DNA of 64,000 nt from Lineus longissimus (GCF_910592395.1 NC_088315.1:10048501-10112500); one strand, 5' to 3'. Shown: positions 11,401 to 22,361, counted from the stretch's first letter. Notes: a model not told the origin generated them from the letters alone. Numbers and translations are program-made.

Positions 11401-14400
11401 AATGGCCCTGGCCATTTCATTATTTTCTGGCCTTAGAAAGCACAAATCCACAAGTCTCCAGCTCACTGAGGCTAGAGACAACCTACTTGTGCTGTCTGAT
11501 GATGAGGATCAGAGATGAGGGCAGTATTCTTATTCTTCTGTACAGCTTTGGGTGCGACATGCAGTCAACTGGTTTAGAGTGACGTGACTTGAATTGTATG
11601 CCTACTGGGACATTGCTAGCCAAAGGAATCCTAATACTTCTCATTCTATGAGTCAAATATTTTAACCAACAAAGAGAGTAGCCTCAAATTCACACTTGTA
11701 AAGGTGTAACCAGTCAGGCAGGGATCCCCGTTTTGCGAGTACCGGTAGTTGCCAATGAAGGGATTTGTCGCCAGCTCGACTATGCCATGGAGATACCGGT
11801 CAGCTTGACACATGTGTTGGCATGTAGGGCATTTTACACAATACATGTAGCAAGTGATATGCGATGTCTCGCAAAATCTTTCCAATTGTCAAGTGGTTTT
11901 AAACCAATTGACAGAAAACATTCAGAACTCGTTGTTGAAATCACAAGGATGTGCGCAGAAGTGTGATATTTTGTGCAAATCTGTCTATAGAAAATAGCAA
12001 TAAGCGCACATCTGCGCATATCTTTGTTGATTTCAACTGCTAGTAATTTGTAAATCTAGCAATGGCGGACTCGACTTTGGCGTGAGGGCTGCAGACGAAT
12101 TTACAGTCAAGGGCAGAACTCCCCAAATTGGCGACAACTCGCAAAACGAGAGGGTCCTTGCTGGACTGGTAACCCGCTATGGATGAAGACTGGCATGAGC
12201 AAGGTTGTCGGTGCCAAGAAAAAAAGGGTAGTGTCTATATACTTATTATAACTGCCAAAGAATTAACGCAGAGGAAGAAAAAGGAAGGTCCAATAGATTT
12301 TAAAAAGTATCATTCATATCCAAGATCATTCTACCAATTGTTCTGTCTGTCATTCCAGTACGGCACTCTCGGATCGGGTGAACTGAAGGCCATCCTCCGT
12401 CAGCGAAAGAAGCATGCTGAAGACTTGCCGCCACGTCACCAGAACGATCGAGACTACCTCGGTGCTCCGCCTGACTTCGTCCCTGCTACACCAGACTCCT
12501 TATCAACAGCATCTGGTAAGTTAACTAACGATCTCCGCAGAGTCTGTTCTGTTTTGGAGTAAAATCTTCAGGCTCAGGTCAAGACTCTGGTTCTTGCTTT
12601 CAGGTGCCTGCACGGCCAGGCCCCTATAGGTACCTCTCTGATATGATCAATGCTTACAAACCTCAAACGCTCCTAAGGTTGGAAAATTTGTTCACTCTGG
12701 TGATCCCAAGGGCATGCACCCAGTACGGTTAACGGCAATTCAGCGTTTCCACTGCCAAGCTCTGGAACCAATTGCCAGAGGGCATACAGAAGGCACCCGG
12801 TCTAAACATCTTCAAAAAAATGCTAAAAGCGCATCATTTCAACTAGTGCCTTCTGTAAGCCTATGTAACTATGTAAAGCGCCCATGAACGAGCATCAGCT
12901 TGAAATGGGCGCTATATAAATTTGGTATGTATGTATGTATTGTGTGCATGTATGTATTATATAGCAGTCTCCACCAGTCTTCTAAAATCCTCCTTATACT
13001 TTCCAGACACAAAATAATTTAAGCGTACACTCCTTACAGGCCTTTGAGTTTTGAGAAACCTACAAGGGTTTTGCGACCAAAACAAATATGCACCGTATAG
13101 AAATTTTTAGAAAACGTTTTTGGTGTGCATATTTATGTTTGCATTTAAGGGTCAATATAGGCAGCAGGATAAAGTTACACAAAGTAACCAATAGGGGTCT
13201 CTCATATCTCACAGTATGTCGAAATGATTCACGCTTGTACGAGGAATATATTTAGTGCTGAGTCTGACATGACCAAGGGCCCTTAATGTGTATACCAGTC
13301 ACTTTAAGATGGCCAAATTAGCCTCTCTGCTCTTGCCTATAGTCCCCTTTTAAGACTGAAACCAGCTGTGTATCACATGTGTCACACTGTCCCTAGTCAG
13401 GTTTTTTTAGTCTTATATATGTTATGGTGCAGGAATAACACAGACGAATGTTATGCCCTGAATTTCAGAAATGTGGCAGAACTATTAAAATGTGGCGGCA
13501 GAGTATCATTCAAGGTATTGTTTTCCCCGTACCTTAGAATGTTAACTCACATCTTTAATCCCAGTAGAAATTGATAATTATTTTACGACTAGTTCTGGAG
13601 ATGTACCAATTTTAATACACCAGTAGTGGGTTAAATTACACAGCCTATCACAAATATAGTACATGTATTAACAAGCTTTTAAAGTAGGCTTTTGGCTCTT
13701 GGAATAGATTATAGATGAATAATATAACTAAGTTGTAACATTTTGTGAGCCCCAGGAATGGATGGTCAACATGTTTGGCCCACAATCCAAGGAGTGTTGG
13801 GTTCACATCCCAGTCTGCTTGACACTCACTACCCAGGGGGGTGTCTAGGGGGTCTAGACCCCCTCTCAGCAGAGCATAGATTTAATACTGGACATGTTCT
13901 ATTAAAGCAGGAATTTTTAATTAATAGGTGCATGCAGAGCCCCCTCTTCTCTGAATCCTGGACACAACCCTGAGTCTCCCCCTCCCTGCTTAGTCCTCCC
14001 AGGTTGAGTTCAAGTGTATCGCACAGGTCCTTGATATCCCCGAGTGCTTCTGTGGAGACCTTAAATCTTGACTCTTGTTCGAAAGCTCTTTAGGAAAACT
14101 GAACCAGGTCAGTTTAAAGTTCTACAGAAAAACCTGTCGTTCTCATCAGTTCTCTGTCTACTCTATCATAGCACAAGTGCCAACAACCACACGTTAAACC
14201 AGTTCAGAACAATTCATGCAATTTCAAGTGCAGGGCCAGCTACTTTAACACCAATGCTTTTTCTCACCCTAATAGAAAATCCTACATTTACTTTATATAG
14301 TAACTAACCTAGGCTTAACGATTTTTCAAATTCATTTTTAATGTAGTTCACAGAATTTTGTCTGGTCAATAAATTTCTGTTATAAGTTGGGAAGTGAAGT

Positions 14401-15834
14401 GCTTTGCAATGTATCCTGTGGATTTGGGTAAGTTGTCTCTCCCGACATGATGAGTGTTACACGGTTTGCTGCCAGCATGTGGGTGTAACCTGAAATCAGT
14501 CCATTGAGCATGGACCAAACAGTGGCGATATATCCAAGTGTGACATGGTCTACTCTCATGGCATGGGCGTGATGGGAATCCAGCAATTATTGGTTCTAGG
14601 CCTATGTTATGATAGATATAAATATTGCCATACTCCAACAGTTATTATGCATGCAAATTTGCTGAAACTTGGCATTTATAATATACTTATCCCAGACTAA
14701 ACAACAACATTGTTGAAAGTTATATTCAGTATGTATTAACACCATTTCGAATCTTCAAATTCAAATTCAAGTTAAATTTTCAAATTTTTGAACTAACGTA
14801 GCATGCCTTTATTTGTCATATAATATTTATGACAACCTTGTAAAGCATGTGGAATTATATACCATCAATGTTTCATTCTCTGTCCTAGCCGTCGGACAAG
14901 TGTATGCAGATACTTTCCGTGTCTGGATCATTTTGGCTAATACTAGGGAACAAGTTTTCACAGTCCAAGTCACAATTGACATCCTTCCTGATTCGCGTCA
15001 GTTACATGCAACGTATATGCGAGTTGCGTGTCAATGACACACCAGTGACACGCTAATCTCCCTATATTTTGCGTATATCATGAACGACCTACCCGCTTGG
15101 TGGTGCATGCGAATTTAGGGATGACAGTGTGATTTGGACTCTATGAAAAAAGGAAAATGTTGGTAGAAAGTGCACAAGACCCTGGAACCAGTTGCCTGAT
15201 TATATCTGGGGGACAGCACTGGAAATATTCACCATTTTAATAAAAAATAATTTTGATTGAAGTCTTTGGTTTTGATCATAACAGCATTGCCTTGGCTGAT
15301 CAAAATAGAAGAGGAGTTTCAGCCCAAGCCAGCAAGCCCCCAATATGTGAAATATTAGTGCCAAATGTGTGTTTTCTGAGCATCCGAAGGCTAAATTTAG
15401 AAGTAAAATAGGACCTCTCTCTTACAGACACCCTTAGAACTGACAATTGCTGTCCTTAATTAAGAGGTGTCCTGATTACAAAGGTTGAATTCAATGGAAA
15501 GTACCGACTTAGGACCAGATGCTTTGTCCTTTAAAGGGAGGGTGTCTTTATAGAGAGGTGTCCACCACGGAAGGTTCCATTGTAGTTCTTGTGGAGGTGC
15601 CCGGAATTATCTTTGGACTTGGACGAAAAAGGGTCATGCACGCCTCATGGGCCACGCTCTTAATCCACCACTGCATTGAGATCGGGAGGTAGAGCAGTGA
15701 ACAAGCGCCAATTAAGAAACTCTACATGTATCATATTAGTAATTGTAACCAATTGTTGATGATAATTGTACTACATTTCAATTTCAGTGTCGTCGGATGA
15801 CTCCAACAACCCGTACCGAGGGCATGAAGGATGA
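2365..15834 (+). CDS. EPS8: EPS8-like protein, C-terminal part (5 exons; gene is 5'-partial)
   Basis: Join of 2365-2403, 3062-3224, 4909-5047, 12359-12515 and 15788-15834. All introns are GT-AG and the phases match (1, 2, 0, 1), giving about 180 residues up to the TGA at 15832-15834. What is seen: a linker containing DLHNELLQRM, then the SAM-like effector fold with EEVEDWLNSKTFSQR, GIDIFNV, EGHRL and SLLTVQK, then a basic helix ELKAILRQRKK and a polar Ser/Asp-rich tail. Known of the family: EPS8 couples receptor tyrosine kinase signalling to Rac, and its C-terminal region caps and bundles actin filaments in microvilli, filopodia and stereocilia. The PTB and SH3 domains should lie upstream; no SH3-like exon is seen in bases 1-2364. 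The match to EPS8 rests on recognised motif order, not a database search. EPS8 versus EPS8-like paralogue cannot be decided. Confidence 0.82.
3062..3224 (+). CDS. EPS8: EPS8-like exon B (start of SAM-like effector region)
   Basis: Acceptor ttgcag, donor gtgagg, 163 nt. It encodes DDLHNELLQRMSMGKNR and ends with STWEEVEDWLNSKTFSQ. The second half is helix 1 of the EPS8 SAM-like fold, whose usual form is a pEEV..WL..K.Fs pattern. It leaves in phase 2, and the split Arg codon is completed by the first base of exon C. Confidence 0.85.
3561..4720. repeat. 40-bp minisatellite, 29 units
   Basis: Unit of the form cttgtttgacgcgggagcca + aacaaaaccccaagcccctc. Twenty-nine units run exactly every 40 bp from 3561 to 4720 without an indel and vary only by substitutions. 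Recurrent variants (ctttcatgac, gcagg, gcaaaac, ggcaaac) suggest block-wise copying. It lies in the EPS8-like intron between exons B and C. No stop codon falls in any minus-strand frame of the unit, so long minus-strand open frames appear by arithmetic; they are not genes. Confidence 0.97.
4747..4757. repeat. Poly-C tract
   Basis: A run of about eleven C just beyond the minisatellite end. Confidence 0.8.
4909..5047 (+). CDS. EPS8: EPS8-like exon C (core of SAM-like effector region)
   Basis: Acceptor gcttgcag, donor gtaagc, 139 nt: one base plus 46 codons. It encodes VIGAVSGYSGIDIFNV, NDIYDIA, EEGHRL and SLLTVQKNICG. This matches the EPS8 pattern of V..LG...G.qLF.L...dL......EG.RVyS.lTVQK. 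It lies only about 190 bp downstream of the 40-bp minisatellite. Confidence 0.88.
5497..5655. mobile_element. TA-flanked MITE, family S (CAGTCCAAATCACAATTG), copy 1
   Basis: Ends cagtccaaatcacaattgtc and gtcatttgtgatttggactg, flanked by TA on both sides: a Tc1/mariner-type layout. The interior has palindromic gcgtcattgacacgcaac-type sequence. Confidence 0.85.
5779..5959. mobile_element. pogo/Tigger-like MITE, family P, copy 1 (degraded)
   Basis: Left end cagtggaatctcccttaaac with agacacctctctatcaagaa. The right end gggtgtcatgatatagaggt is decayed. Confidence 0.75.
6466..8050. repeat. About 59-bp minisatellite, about 27 periods
   Basis: The core is ttcaataccattcaacatg, then ttcactgggttggcaactta, then aatattttgcatatatggtt. 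Twenty-eight gttggcaac-type cores were counted, averaging about 59 bp, with length variants made by atat or aag changes before ggttg. Sub-types cluster: ttgatcaat with ataagatt in the first half, and ggtttggcaac with gcaaatggttg at 7320-7860. It lies in the EPS8-like intron between exons C and D. Confidence 0.95.
8545..8773. mobile_element. Inverted-repeat element, family W, copy 2
   Basis: Complete copy from aagggttgacc to ggtcaaccctt, with matching ends ccattttggctagacctcaa and the complement of it. It directly abuts copy 3, with which it shares the junction. Confidence 0.88.
8774..8989. mobile_element. Inverted-repeat element, family W, copy 3
   Basis: Begins caggcaccaccattttggcg, lacking the outer ggttgacc of its left end, and ends ggtcaaccctta. 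The shared terminus with copy 2 suggests insertion into, or a tandem copy of, the same element. Confidence 0.82.
10290..11424 (+). repeat. Modular repeat family G, 3-module copy
   Basis: Head agctcacctcttagcagagg, then a (cgtcgt)-rich microsatellite (10333-10386), then three roughly 300-bp modules starting near 10395, 10690 and 10995 (each with gcacgtttc...aactg), then tail ggtgagcacaatggccctgg. Modules carry tggccaccagggggcc and aaggtcacagaggtca. Head and tail share gctcacc/ggtgagc in inverted form. No coding sequence; no known superfamily assigned. Confidence 0.85.
12359..12515 (+). CDS. EPS8: EPS8-like exon D (basic actin-binding helix and tail)
   Basis: Acceptor cattccag, donor gtaagt, 157 nt. 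It encodes YGTLGSGELKAILRQRKK, then an acidic/proline-rich stretch including NDRDYLGAPPDFVPATPDS. The ELKAILRQRKK segment corresponds to the amphipathic C-terminal helix that follows the SAM-like fold in EPS8 (ELq.lm.k.k). The open frame also runs upstream to 12179, but that part is intron: it lies before the pyrimidine tract and acceptor. Confidence 0.82.
12590..12950 (+). mobile_element. 5'-truncated LINE (jockey/CR1-type) fossil
   Basis: Translating around one frameshift and one break gives HGQAP, then YLSDMINAYKPQTLLR, then RQFSVSTAKLWNQLPEGIQK and IFKKMLKAHHF: the typical C-terminal end of jockey/CR1-class reverse transcriptases (y.LSdl...y.p.R.LRS..., FSv.apklWN.LP..ir...s...FKk.LKt.lF). 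The 3' part aaatgggcgctatataaatt and a (tgta)n tail follow. It is broken and inactive. Confidence 0.8.
13149..13349. mobile_element. TTAA-bounded inverted-repeat element, copy 1
   Basis: Ends gggtcaatataggcagcag and ctgctcttgcctatagtccc are inverted to each other and sit between TTAA tetramers, as in piggyBac-type non-autonomous elements. The same sequence occurs in the opposite orientation at 37533. Confidence 0.78.
14961..15140. mobile_element. MITE family S, copy 2
   Basis: Ends cagtccaagtcacaattgac and acagtgtgatttggact. The interior contains gtcaatgacacaccagtgac. Located in the last EPS8-like intron. Confidence 0.85.
15407..15582. mobile_element. pogo/Tigger-like MITE, family P, copy 2
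   Basis: Left ggacctctctcttacagaca, right ggtgtctttatagagaggtg and ggttccattg. The interior holds gaccagatgctttgtccttt, shared with the other copies. Confidence 0.75.
15788..15834 (+). CDS. EPS8: EPS8-like terminal exon E
   Basis: Acceptor atttcag at 15781-15787. G from exon D plus TG makes Val, followed by SSDDSNNPYRGHEG and TGA at 15832-15834. Phase agreement with exon D and an end soon after the basic helix, as in other EPS8 proteins, support it. It is short, so a different terminal exon cannot be excluded. Confidence 0.65.
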
Positions 15835-16397
15835 CAACTCCATGGCAATGACTAGCTTGATCAGCAATCACCACCCGCCCAACATTGTACTAGCTGTCGA
15901 TATATGACCCAAAACAAAAACTTCAAATTTTTGCCCAAAAGGAAAGGCAGCTTGATTGTTATTATCCCTACCACGTCACTTGGCGGGGCTATGGAAATCA
16001 AAATGTGCTCAAATAGTACATTGCCCAATTGTTTTATTCGATATGACTATGTGGGCAATGGTGATTTGATAGCGTTCAGGCAGGTTTGGTTTTGAAGGGA
16101 ACTATCTTGTCATGCTTCTTCTTCCCAAAGTGGGTGTGCTATTCAAAATGTGATAGAACTTGTGGACATTCCTATGCAAACTGGCGAAAGGACTTGTGAT
16201 ATAAAGGATCAATATTGTAATATGGAGAGAGAGTTGTAGTGCTCTCCATATTCTAGGCAATTATTTTTTAGCCGTCCCTCTAATTTTGTGCGATCGATGT
16301 ACGGTAAAACATTGCAGCCTTTTGGTATAAATGACCGGCAAAATATAGATTCCATTAAAGGTGATATCTGACAATGGATAAATGGATGGCATCTCAC

Positions 16398-16442
16398 GTC
16401 AACCTGGCATCTGATGATGACATCGACAGATGCCAGGTTGAC
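16398..16442. other. Perfect 16-bp stem hairpin
   Basis: gtcaacctggcatctg at 16398-16413 and its exact complement cagatgccaggttgac at 16427-16442, loop 13 bases. Downstream of the EPS8-like stop codon, so possibly in the 3' UTR. Confidence 0.9.
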
Positions 16443-16735
16443 TTCAGGCAACAGGGGACATGTTGGCTGGCATCGTTAATGGAGGTCAAGTCAACCTGGA
16501 CTGTTATATATGGCAAGTTGATATTGGGAATTGCAGGTCTAATTTGCTCAGTGTCAAACTTGGCTTGATGTTCTGCAATTTACTACCGGATATTATGTCT
16601 CAAGTTGATTCAGGTCAAAAGGATCTGACTTCAGCAATTTAGCAGTAGAGGTCAAATTGAACCGATGTCTGTGACAATGGACAGAGGAAAACAAGCTGAC
16701 TATTTGCCCACGTTTGTAAGAACTGACCTGCATGG

Positions 16736-16750
16736 AGGTCAAGGTGACCT
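16736..16750. promoter_or_regulatory. Perfect IR3 nuclear-receptor site (AGGTCA AGG TGACCT)
   Basis: A palindrome identical to the consensus steroid/estrogen-type response element. Nearby (16380-16760) are several more aggtcaa or gtcaacct half-sites. It may be chance, but the full match is uncommon. Confidence 0.4.
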
Positions 16751-17200
16751 GATGTGAGAATGATAGTGGGTTGGGGGAGGGGGGGACAGCTGAATTGACT
16801 TTTACAATATGCCATACTATGTTACTTATCATAAAGTCAAAGAAACTTGGCCTCCATTAAATTGTTTGACTTTAAACGTTGATGCCCTGGGTTCAAATCG
16901 GAGGAGATAAAGCCTTGTGTAAACTACAAAGGACGAAAATTTCATATTTATTCTGATCCTTATATTATTCAAGGTGTATGAATCAAATAGACATTTTATC
17001 AGCGTTCATATTCAAAGAAGAGGAGGAGGAGGGGGAGGGACGAATTAGTTTAAAGGCCACGTACTTCTGGTCAGCACTATGACGAAGGCCAATTAAATGT
17101 ACATGGCAATGAGAAGGAAATGTTACTGCATCCATGAATTCTTGCTAGTACTGTATATATTCAAAGGGATCAAAGTGAGAAACGGGCAGTGTTTAATTAC

Positions 17201-17272
17201 CATCATTTGTATAATAACAAAAATATATAAGGCTCACTTATATATTTTTGATAATAGTCTTTTCAAATGATG
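17201..17272. other. AT-rich 72-bp hairpin
   Basis: catcatttgtataataacaa and aaatatataag pair with cttatatatttttgataata and caaatgatg around a five-base loop, with a small asymmetric bulge. It could be a tiny foldback element or a structured RNA; no mature miRNA is recognised. Confidence 0.6.
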
Positions 17273-17639
17273 ACGGACATGCAATGCAGTTGCACTTAAG
17301 TACTTGGCCTAAAGGAAGTGTCGTATTGTTCTGGTTCAACTATTGTTATCATGACTCGTATATTTAAAGAAATCTTTGTATAAAATCATGATTTCTCTTG
17401 TATTAGTATATCACTGTTTATTTATAGGCCAACCAAGACAAAGATACTGTAAACTCAGAAATTCTCGCTGCCATTTTATGTTGCGGTTTTGTGAAAGTGA
17501 ACCTTTGCATAATTTTAACATCATGACAGTAATTTCAGTTAGATTATCTTTTTTGGGGTCATATATTTTCACGACTCTATATAATCGCAAAAAATCGCAA
17601 TGCGAATATTTCTGATTTACAGAACATTGCCTTCATGAT

Positions 17640-17679
17640 ATCAGAGTCTTTCAAATAAATTTGTTTGAAAGACTCTGAT
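17640..17679 (+). other. Hairpin enclosing AATAAA
   Basis: Perfect 16-bp arms atcagagtctttcaaa and tttgaaagactctgat around an 8-base loop. The hexamer AATAAA spans the arm-loop junction (17654-17659). A candidate EPS8-like polyadenylation region. Confidence 0.6.
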
Positions 17680-20600
17680 GATATTAACTTTTTAACTTTA
17701 TTATATTCTCATACTAAAACCATTCCATTTATTCACCTGAAGTAAACAGGTATTAACAAACATTCCCGATTCTGGTCATCATGAACATTCCAAGAACATG
17801 TATTATATAATACGATGAGTCTGGTCTAATATGCCACCACAAGCTCGTTGTGATGCTATGTCGGCGCTATTAAGCCGGGTTTGTTATACACATAGGCATA
17901 TTACATGTAAAATAACCCATTTGCGCAGGTGCCTCACAACCAACTCAATTGCGTCAACACAGTATGTTGGTAATTTTTCTCATTCATTCAGATGAACCAA
18001 GATTGTGTTGAAGACCATGACTTGTTTGCCAGTGTTAAGGGTCAACCATAGCTACCAAATATATTTAATTTTGCATTTGAATAAGAAAAATCTGCTGTTA
18101 GTCATCCTGTTGAAGACGTACACATATGCTATCAAGGATAAAAATTTATTTATGAATTCATTTTGATTTTTATCGATGGTTATTGCCACTGGATTAAAAA
18201 TCTGTTTGTAGTATGAATAGACATCCCCCTTGAGAGTAAGGATGACCATGGAAATTGTGAGGACACCAAACCAGCTATTCAGAGATGTTCATGAATGGGC
18301 GAGACACCTTGAATAATGCCTTTGTACACATATGTGCACGCCCCAAAATTGGCCAAGTTGTGTTTTTCTTGGGAAAAAAATGACAGGTTTGTCTTATTCA
18401 CATCCCAAATGGTTCATTTAAATGTTTTTGGATTGATATCTCTAAAAAATCCGTTTTGACACAAACGGGTTAAGTAGGCCTAAGCTATTGTAAGCAATAT
18501 GTCTGACTATAAAAGTTTGACATTAATCCACTGCAGATACAAAAGTGAAAGCTTGGACAGCTGTGTTTACTTGTGTAATCCAATAAGGCATTGTTATGTT
18601 TTCACTTTCCATTGATTGAGAACTATTGAAGTTTGTCCCAGAGACATAATTCATGTCTCCTGATTTGATTCATTGGAGTCAAGTGGTTTTATAATAAACG
18701 TACATGCACACTCGTAAAGTGGTTTTTCTTTTCTGAGGAGCAAAATTCCGTCCATTGGTTTTGTGGCTGAAATTACATCATGACGGCAAAAAACAGTCCT
18801 TATTGAATATCGGCATTGTCTTATTCAAATATGAAATGGCTTATAATATTGATATTGATATTTTTGACATACTTTTCTTTCACTATGTCATAGTAAAAAT
18901 AGCAGTCTTGCTGAACTTTTGTTATATATGTGCCTCTTCTCAAAATGAGCCACAGAAGGATAGTTTTTGTGCATATGTCTTTGTCAGACATCAAATCTTG
19001 TCGTTCTGAAAGTTTTACTGAATAACCCAATATATCACTCACTGTCAGCCAGGCAATTAGACCAATTCCAACTGTAACTGAAATTTGTTGGATAAGATTT
19101 CAGGGTTGGACAAATTCATCAATGTCTATTGCACCTGAAACACCATGGGAATCTGTTACCAAAATGACCAAGAACCATGTGTGATCGAGGTAGGACTTTC
19201 AACTGACTGAGCGGTTGGTTGGGAGAGGCCTGGTAAGAGGTGTTCATCCCTTGAAGATAAAACCATTCGTACAGCTCTAAAACACATTTTGGAGCACTAA
19301 GATTTATCGACATTTCGTCATATGCATCATATGCATTAATTTTGAAGTAAACTTTCTATCGGCGTGTCCGGAGTGTATTCACAAAATAAATTCATGCTTA
19401 TTTTTGTGTTATCCACACAACAAACTGCTTGTGCGTTTGCTTCTATATACGAGACAAATTGTGCTTTTAGAACCTTATTGCCAGGTGGATGCAGCCTTAT
19501 CCCATTAAATACTTAAAGAAATTAGTTTTTCCAATGTTATTGAAACACTTCCTTCTTTCTCGACACAGAACCCCAGTTCAGTGAGTTGGAGCCTGGGACT
19601 GCCTGACTCTAATTCGGAAGTTGGGAGACAGATTCTTCTGGATTCGAGGAAGTCTTGCATTGACTGTCATTTATGCCAATTGTAATCTATTCGTGTCTAA
19701 GTTTATGTTCTTGATCTTAAATATTCTAAGTACTGACCAGGAAGTGTTTTGATGTAAAGTTTCTTTCCTCTTATTTTACCATGCAGTGCCGTACATGTCA
19801 AAACTGTGGACTCGATGATTACACAAACATGACAAAGTTGATGTGTGCTGTTCGAGATTAGAATTGTTGATAGTACTGCAGAATAGTCATGAAACGCTTT
19901 TCCCGAGGAACTACTGATTAGGTTATGGTCTCAACTGGAGGAAGGTTCTTGTTGATGACAATCTACATACCGAATCCTCATGGTCTGGTCATTGTGCCAC
20001 CTGGTTTTTGGCCTGCTGTTTTTTTTCGTGGGTGCATGGGAGGTAGCATTACTGAACGCCTTGCAACCCCAGCCTATGCCCTCTGTACGCATCTGGTAAA
20101 TATTAAATCGTGTTTTTACTATGACTAATTAACTTATACACAGAACTGTTAGGTTGAAGTGGAATAACATGTCACACATAGGGAGATTTCATTCTTGAAT
20201 ACTGTAAAACACTTAATATTCCCAGAGAGGGGACTACAATCTCGAAATTTAGGGGTACGGAGATGTTTAACTTGATAGTTTTATCATTGGCAACAGCACC
20301 CATTTGCAGAAATAACTGGATGCAAAGTCTGAACATGGTGTTTGCGTGGACATATAGGGATACGAAAATAAAGGGCTTTAGAGTGCTCTTGAGTGAAAAG
20401 AGACTTATGGAATGATGCTGTGCTTGAATGAATGACAACGCGAGCAATGTTACTTATTTTTGTATAAATTATAATGTATATTTAACATGTAAATAGTCAA
20501 AATGATTGTAATTAATTGTGATCTCTTATATCAAAATCAAGCAGAAAGGTGATAAATGTGTAAATTTCGAGCTGATGTCTATTAACTCTACTGTAGAAAG

Positions 20601-21202
20601 GTTTTGGAGCCCTTTTGGCAGAATTGAGGACGCTTCAATTTAAAGGGACAACTGTGGCATGAGATATATTAGTTTTTCATACAGAAATGGCTTCCAGGGA
20701 GACTTCTCTAAACAGGATATTGAAAAAAAATCATTGAACTGCAACAATGCACTAGGATGGTATGTAACCTTAGGCCTGCCTGAGATTTACAGGTCATATC
20801 CAAAACGGCCTTACAACCTTGGTGAAAATCATTATCAGAGATCAGCATCAGGTGATACTACTAGTGGCGGTACATGGTGTCAAGCCGAGGTATTATCCTC
20901 CCGACTAGGTGAATCCCACGCCCAAGTTGTACCTTTAACCAAATCAGAATGCGATTGTATATTTCTTTTTACCTGAGCCACAAGAAAGTACAGCAAACAG
21001 TAATGACAGGTCTTTAACCATTGAACTTCGGCAGCAAATGAGATATTAAGTCTAACGCTAATTAAAAATGAGCTAATCAGCAACTTTTAGTGTGGCAAAC
21101 ATTTCACGGTTTTATTGCATCTGAACACGTTTATTGAATGTAATTTATTCGGTTTCCAGATTGTTTCCTGTTCTTTGTCAAATTGTGATGTTTAATCGTT
21201 TA

Positions 21203-21312
21203 GATATTTAACATTGAGAAATAAACAATAATTTGTATTCAATATGGAAAAATTGTAATTCAATGTTTAAAAATAAACAATAATTTGTATTTAATATGGA
21301 AAAATTGTATTG
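21203..21312. repeat. Duplicated aaataaacaataatttgtat segment
   Basis: Two copies of a roughly 40-bp segment with ttcaatatggaaaaattgta, separated by about 20 bp. Confidence 0.85.
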
Positions 21313-21659
21313 TTTGATTTATGATAAGAAGGAGGAGCACACCAGAGTTCATATTAATCTTACCGGTAATTAAGCGTTCCTGTTTAAAAGGTGGATACTA
21401 CGGAGTACCAGCAGCCTCGTTCCCTGTCATCGCACCTACATGTATGCATCACATTGTCGGGGAATAGCAACGTCTGCCGAGATCGTTGGCATGTTGACAC
21501 TGAAAGTTAGTTGATGGATAGGAATATGTCATTTTCTGGTTGACTTATATAAACTAGGAAGGAAATGGACCAAAAAATGCACCCAGGCACTTCTGTTACT
21601 ACTCCTTCCTGATCGCAGTGGTTGAACAGTCCAATCATGTCGTCTCTCCTGGCTGTGAC

Positions 21660-22340
21660 AATGTTGTATTGTGTGAGGTCATCATGCCTCCTTGTCAGGG
21701 TGTGACAATGTCATATTGTGCAAGGTCATCCTGCATTGCTTGGAGGTCATCATGCCTTGTCTGGATGTGACAATGTCATATTGTGCAAGGTCATCCTACA
21801 TTGTTTGGAGGTCATCATGTCTTGTCTGGATGTGACAATGTCATATTGTGCAAGGTCATCCTACATTGTTTGGAGGTCATCATGCCTTGTCTGGATGTGA
21901 CAATGTCATATTGTGCAAGGTCATCCTACATTGTTTGGAGGTCATCATGTCTTGTCTGGATGTGACAATGTCATATTGTGCGAGGTCATCCTGCATTGTT
22001 TGGAGGTCATCATGCCTTGTCTGGATGTGACAATCTCTTATTGTGTGAGGTCATCCTGCATTGTTTGGAGGTCATCATGTCTTGTCTGGATGTGACAATG
22101 TCATATTGTGCAAGGTCATCCTGCATTGTTTGGAGGTCATCATGTCTTGTCTGGATGTGACAATGTCCTATTGTGTGAGGTCATCTGGGATTGTTTGGAT
22201 GTGACAATCTCTTATTATGCAAGGTCATTCTGCATTGTTTTGATGTGAGAAATCTCTTATTGTGCTAGGTCATCCTGCATTGTCCTGATCATCCTGCATT
22301 TTTGTTTGAATGTGACAACCTCTTATTGTGGGAGGTTTGT
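21660..22340. repeat. 65-bp minisatellite (about 8 units plus degenerate units)
   Basis: Unit contains tgacaatgtcatattgtg, then caaggtcatcctacattg, then tttggaggtcatcatg and tcttgtctggatg. Regular 65-bp spacing is visible from about 21710 to 22170, after which units shorten and diverge. Each unit carries two AGGTCA hexamers. Confidence 0.93.
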
Positions 22341-22361
22341 GACCTCTCACTATGAGAGATT

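Larger units (their letters stand above)
5048..12358 (+). other. EPS8-like intron between exons C and D
   Basis: 7.3 kb of non-coding DNA filled with one family S MITE, one pogo-like element, the 59-bp minisatellite, two adjacent family W elements and a three-module family G copy. No internal exon recognised; the remaining unique parts (for example 9000-10280 and 11430-12350) show nothing I can name. Confidence 0.6.
15835..17700 (+). other. Putative EPS8-like 3' UTR and downstream sequence
   Basis: No credible coding sequence. It contains two short hairpins (16219-16252, 16398-16442), a palindromic nuclear-receptor site (16736-16750), an AT-rich hairpin (17201-17272) and a candidate poly(A) signal AATAAA at 17654-17659 inside a perfect hairpin. 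The true cleavage site is not determined. Confidence 0.4.

Noticed and set aside
12179-12358. Open frame leading into EPS8-like exon D
   Set aside because: It precedes a pyrimidine tract and acceptor, and the translation before YGTLG has no EPS8 character.
12590-12950. Possible active retrotransposon
   Set aside because: Only the last part of the reverse-transcriptase frame is present, and it is broken by a frameshift and a gap.
13770-13815. tRNA-like B box (gttgggttcacatcccagtc)
   Set aside because: Only the B-box half is visible, with no A box or acceptor stem; probably an old SINE piece.
20659-20976. 105-codon plus-strand open frame
   Set aside because: No family recognised and no supporting splice or promoter signal; left unannotated as a gene.
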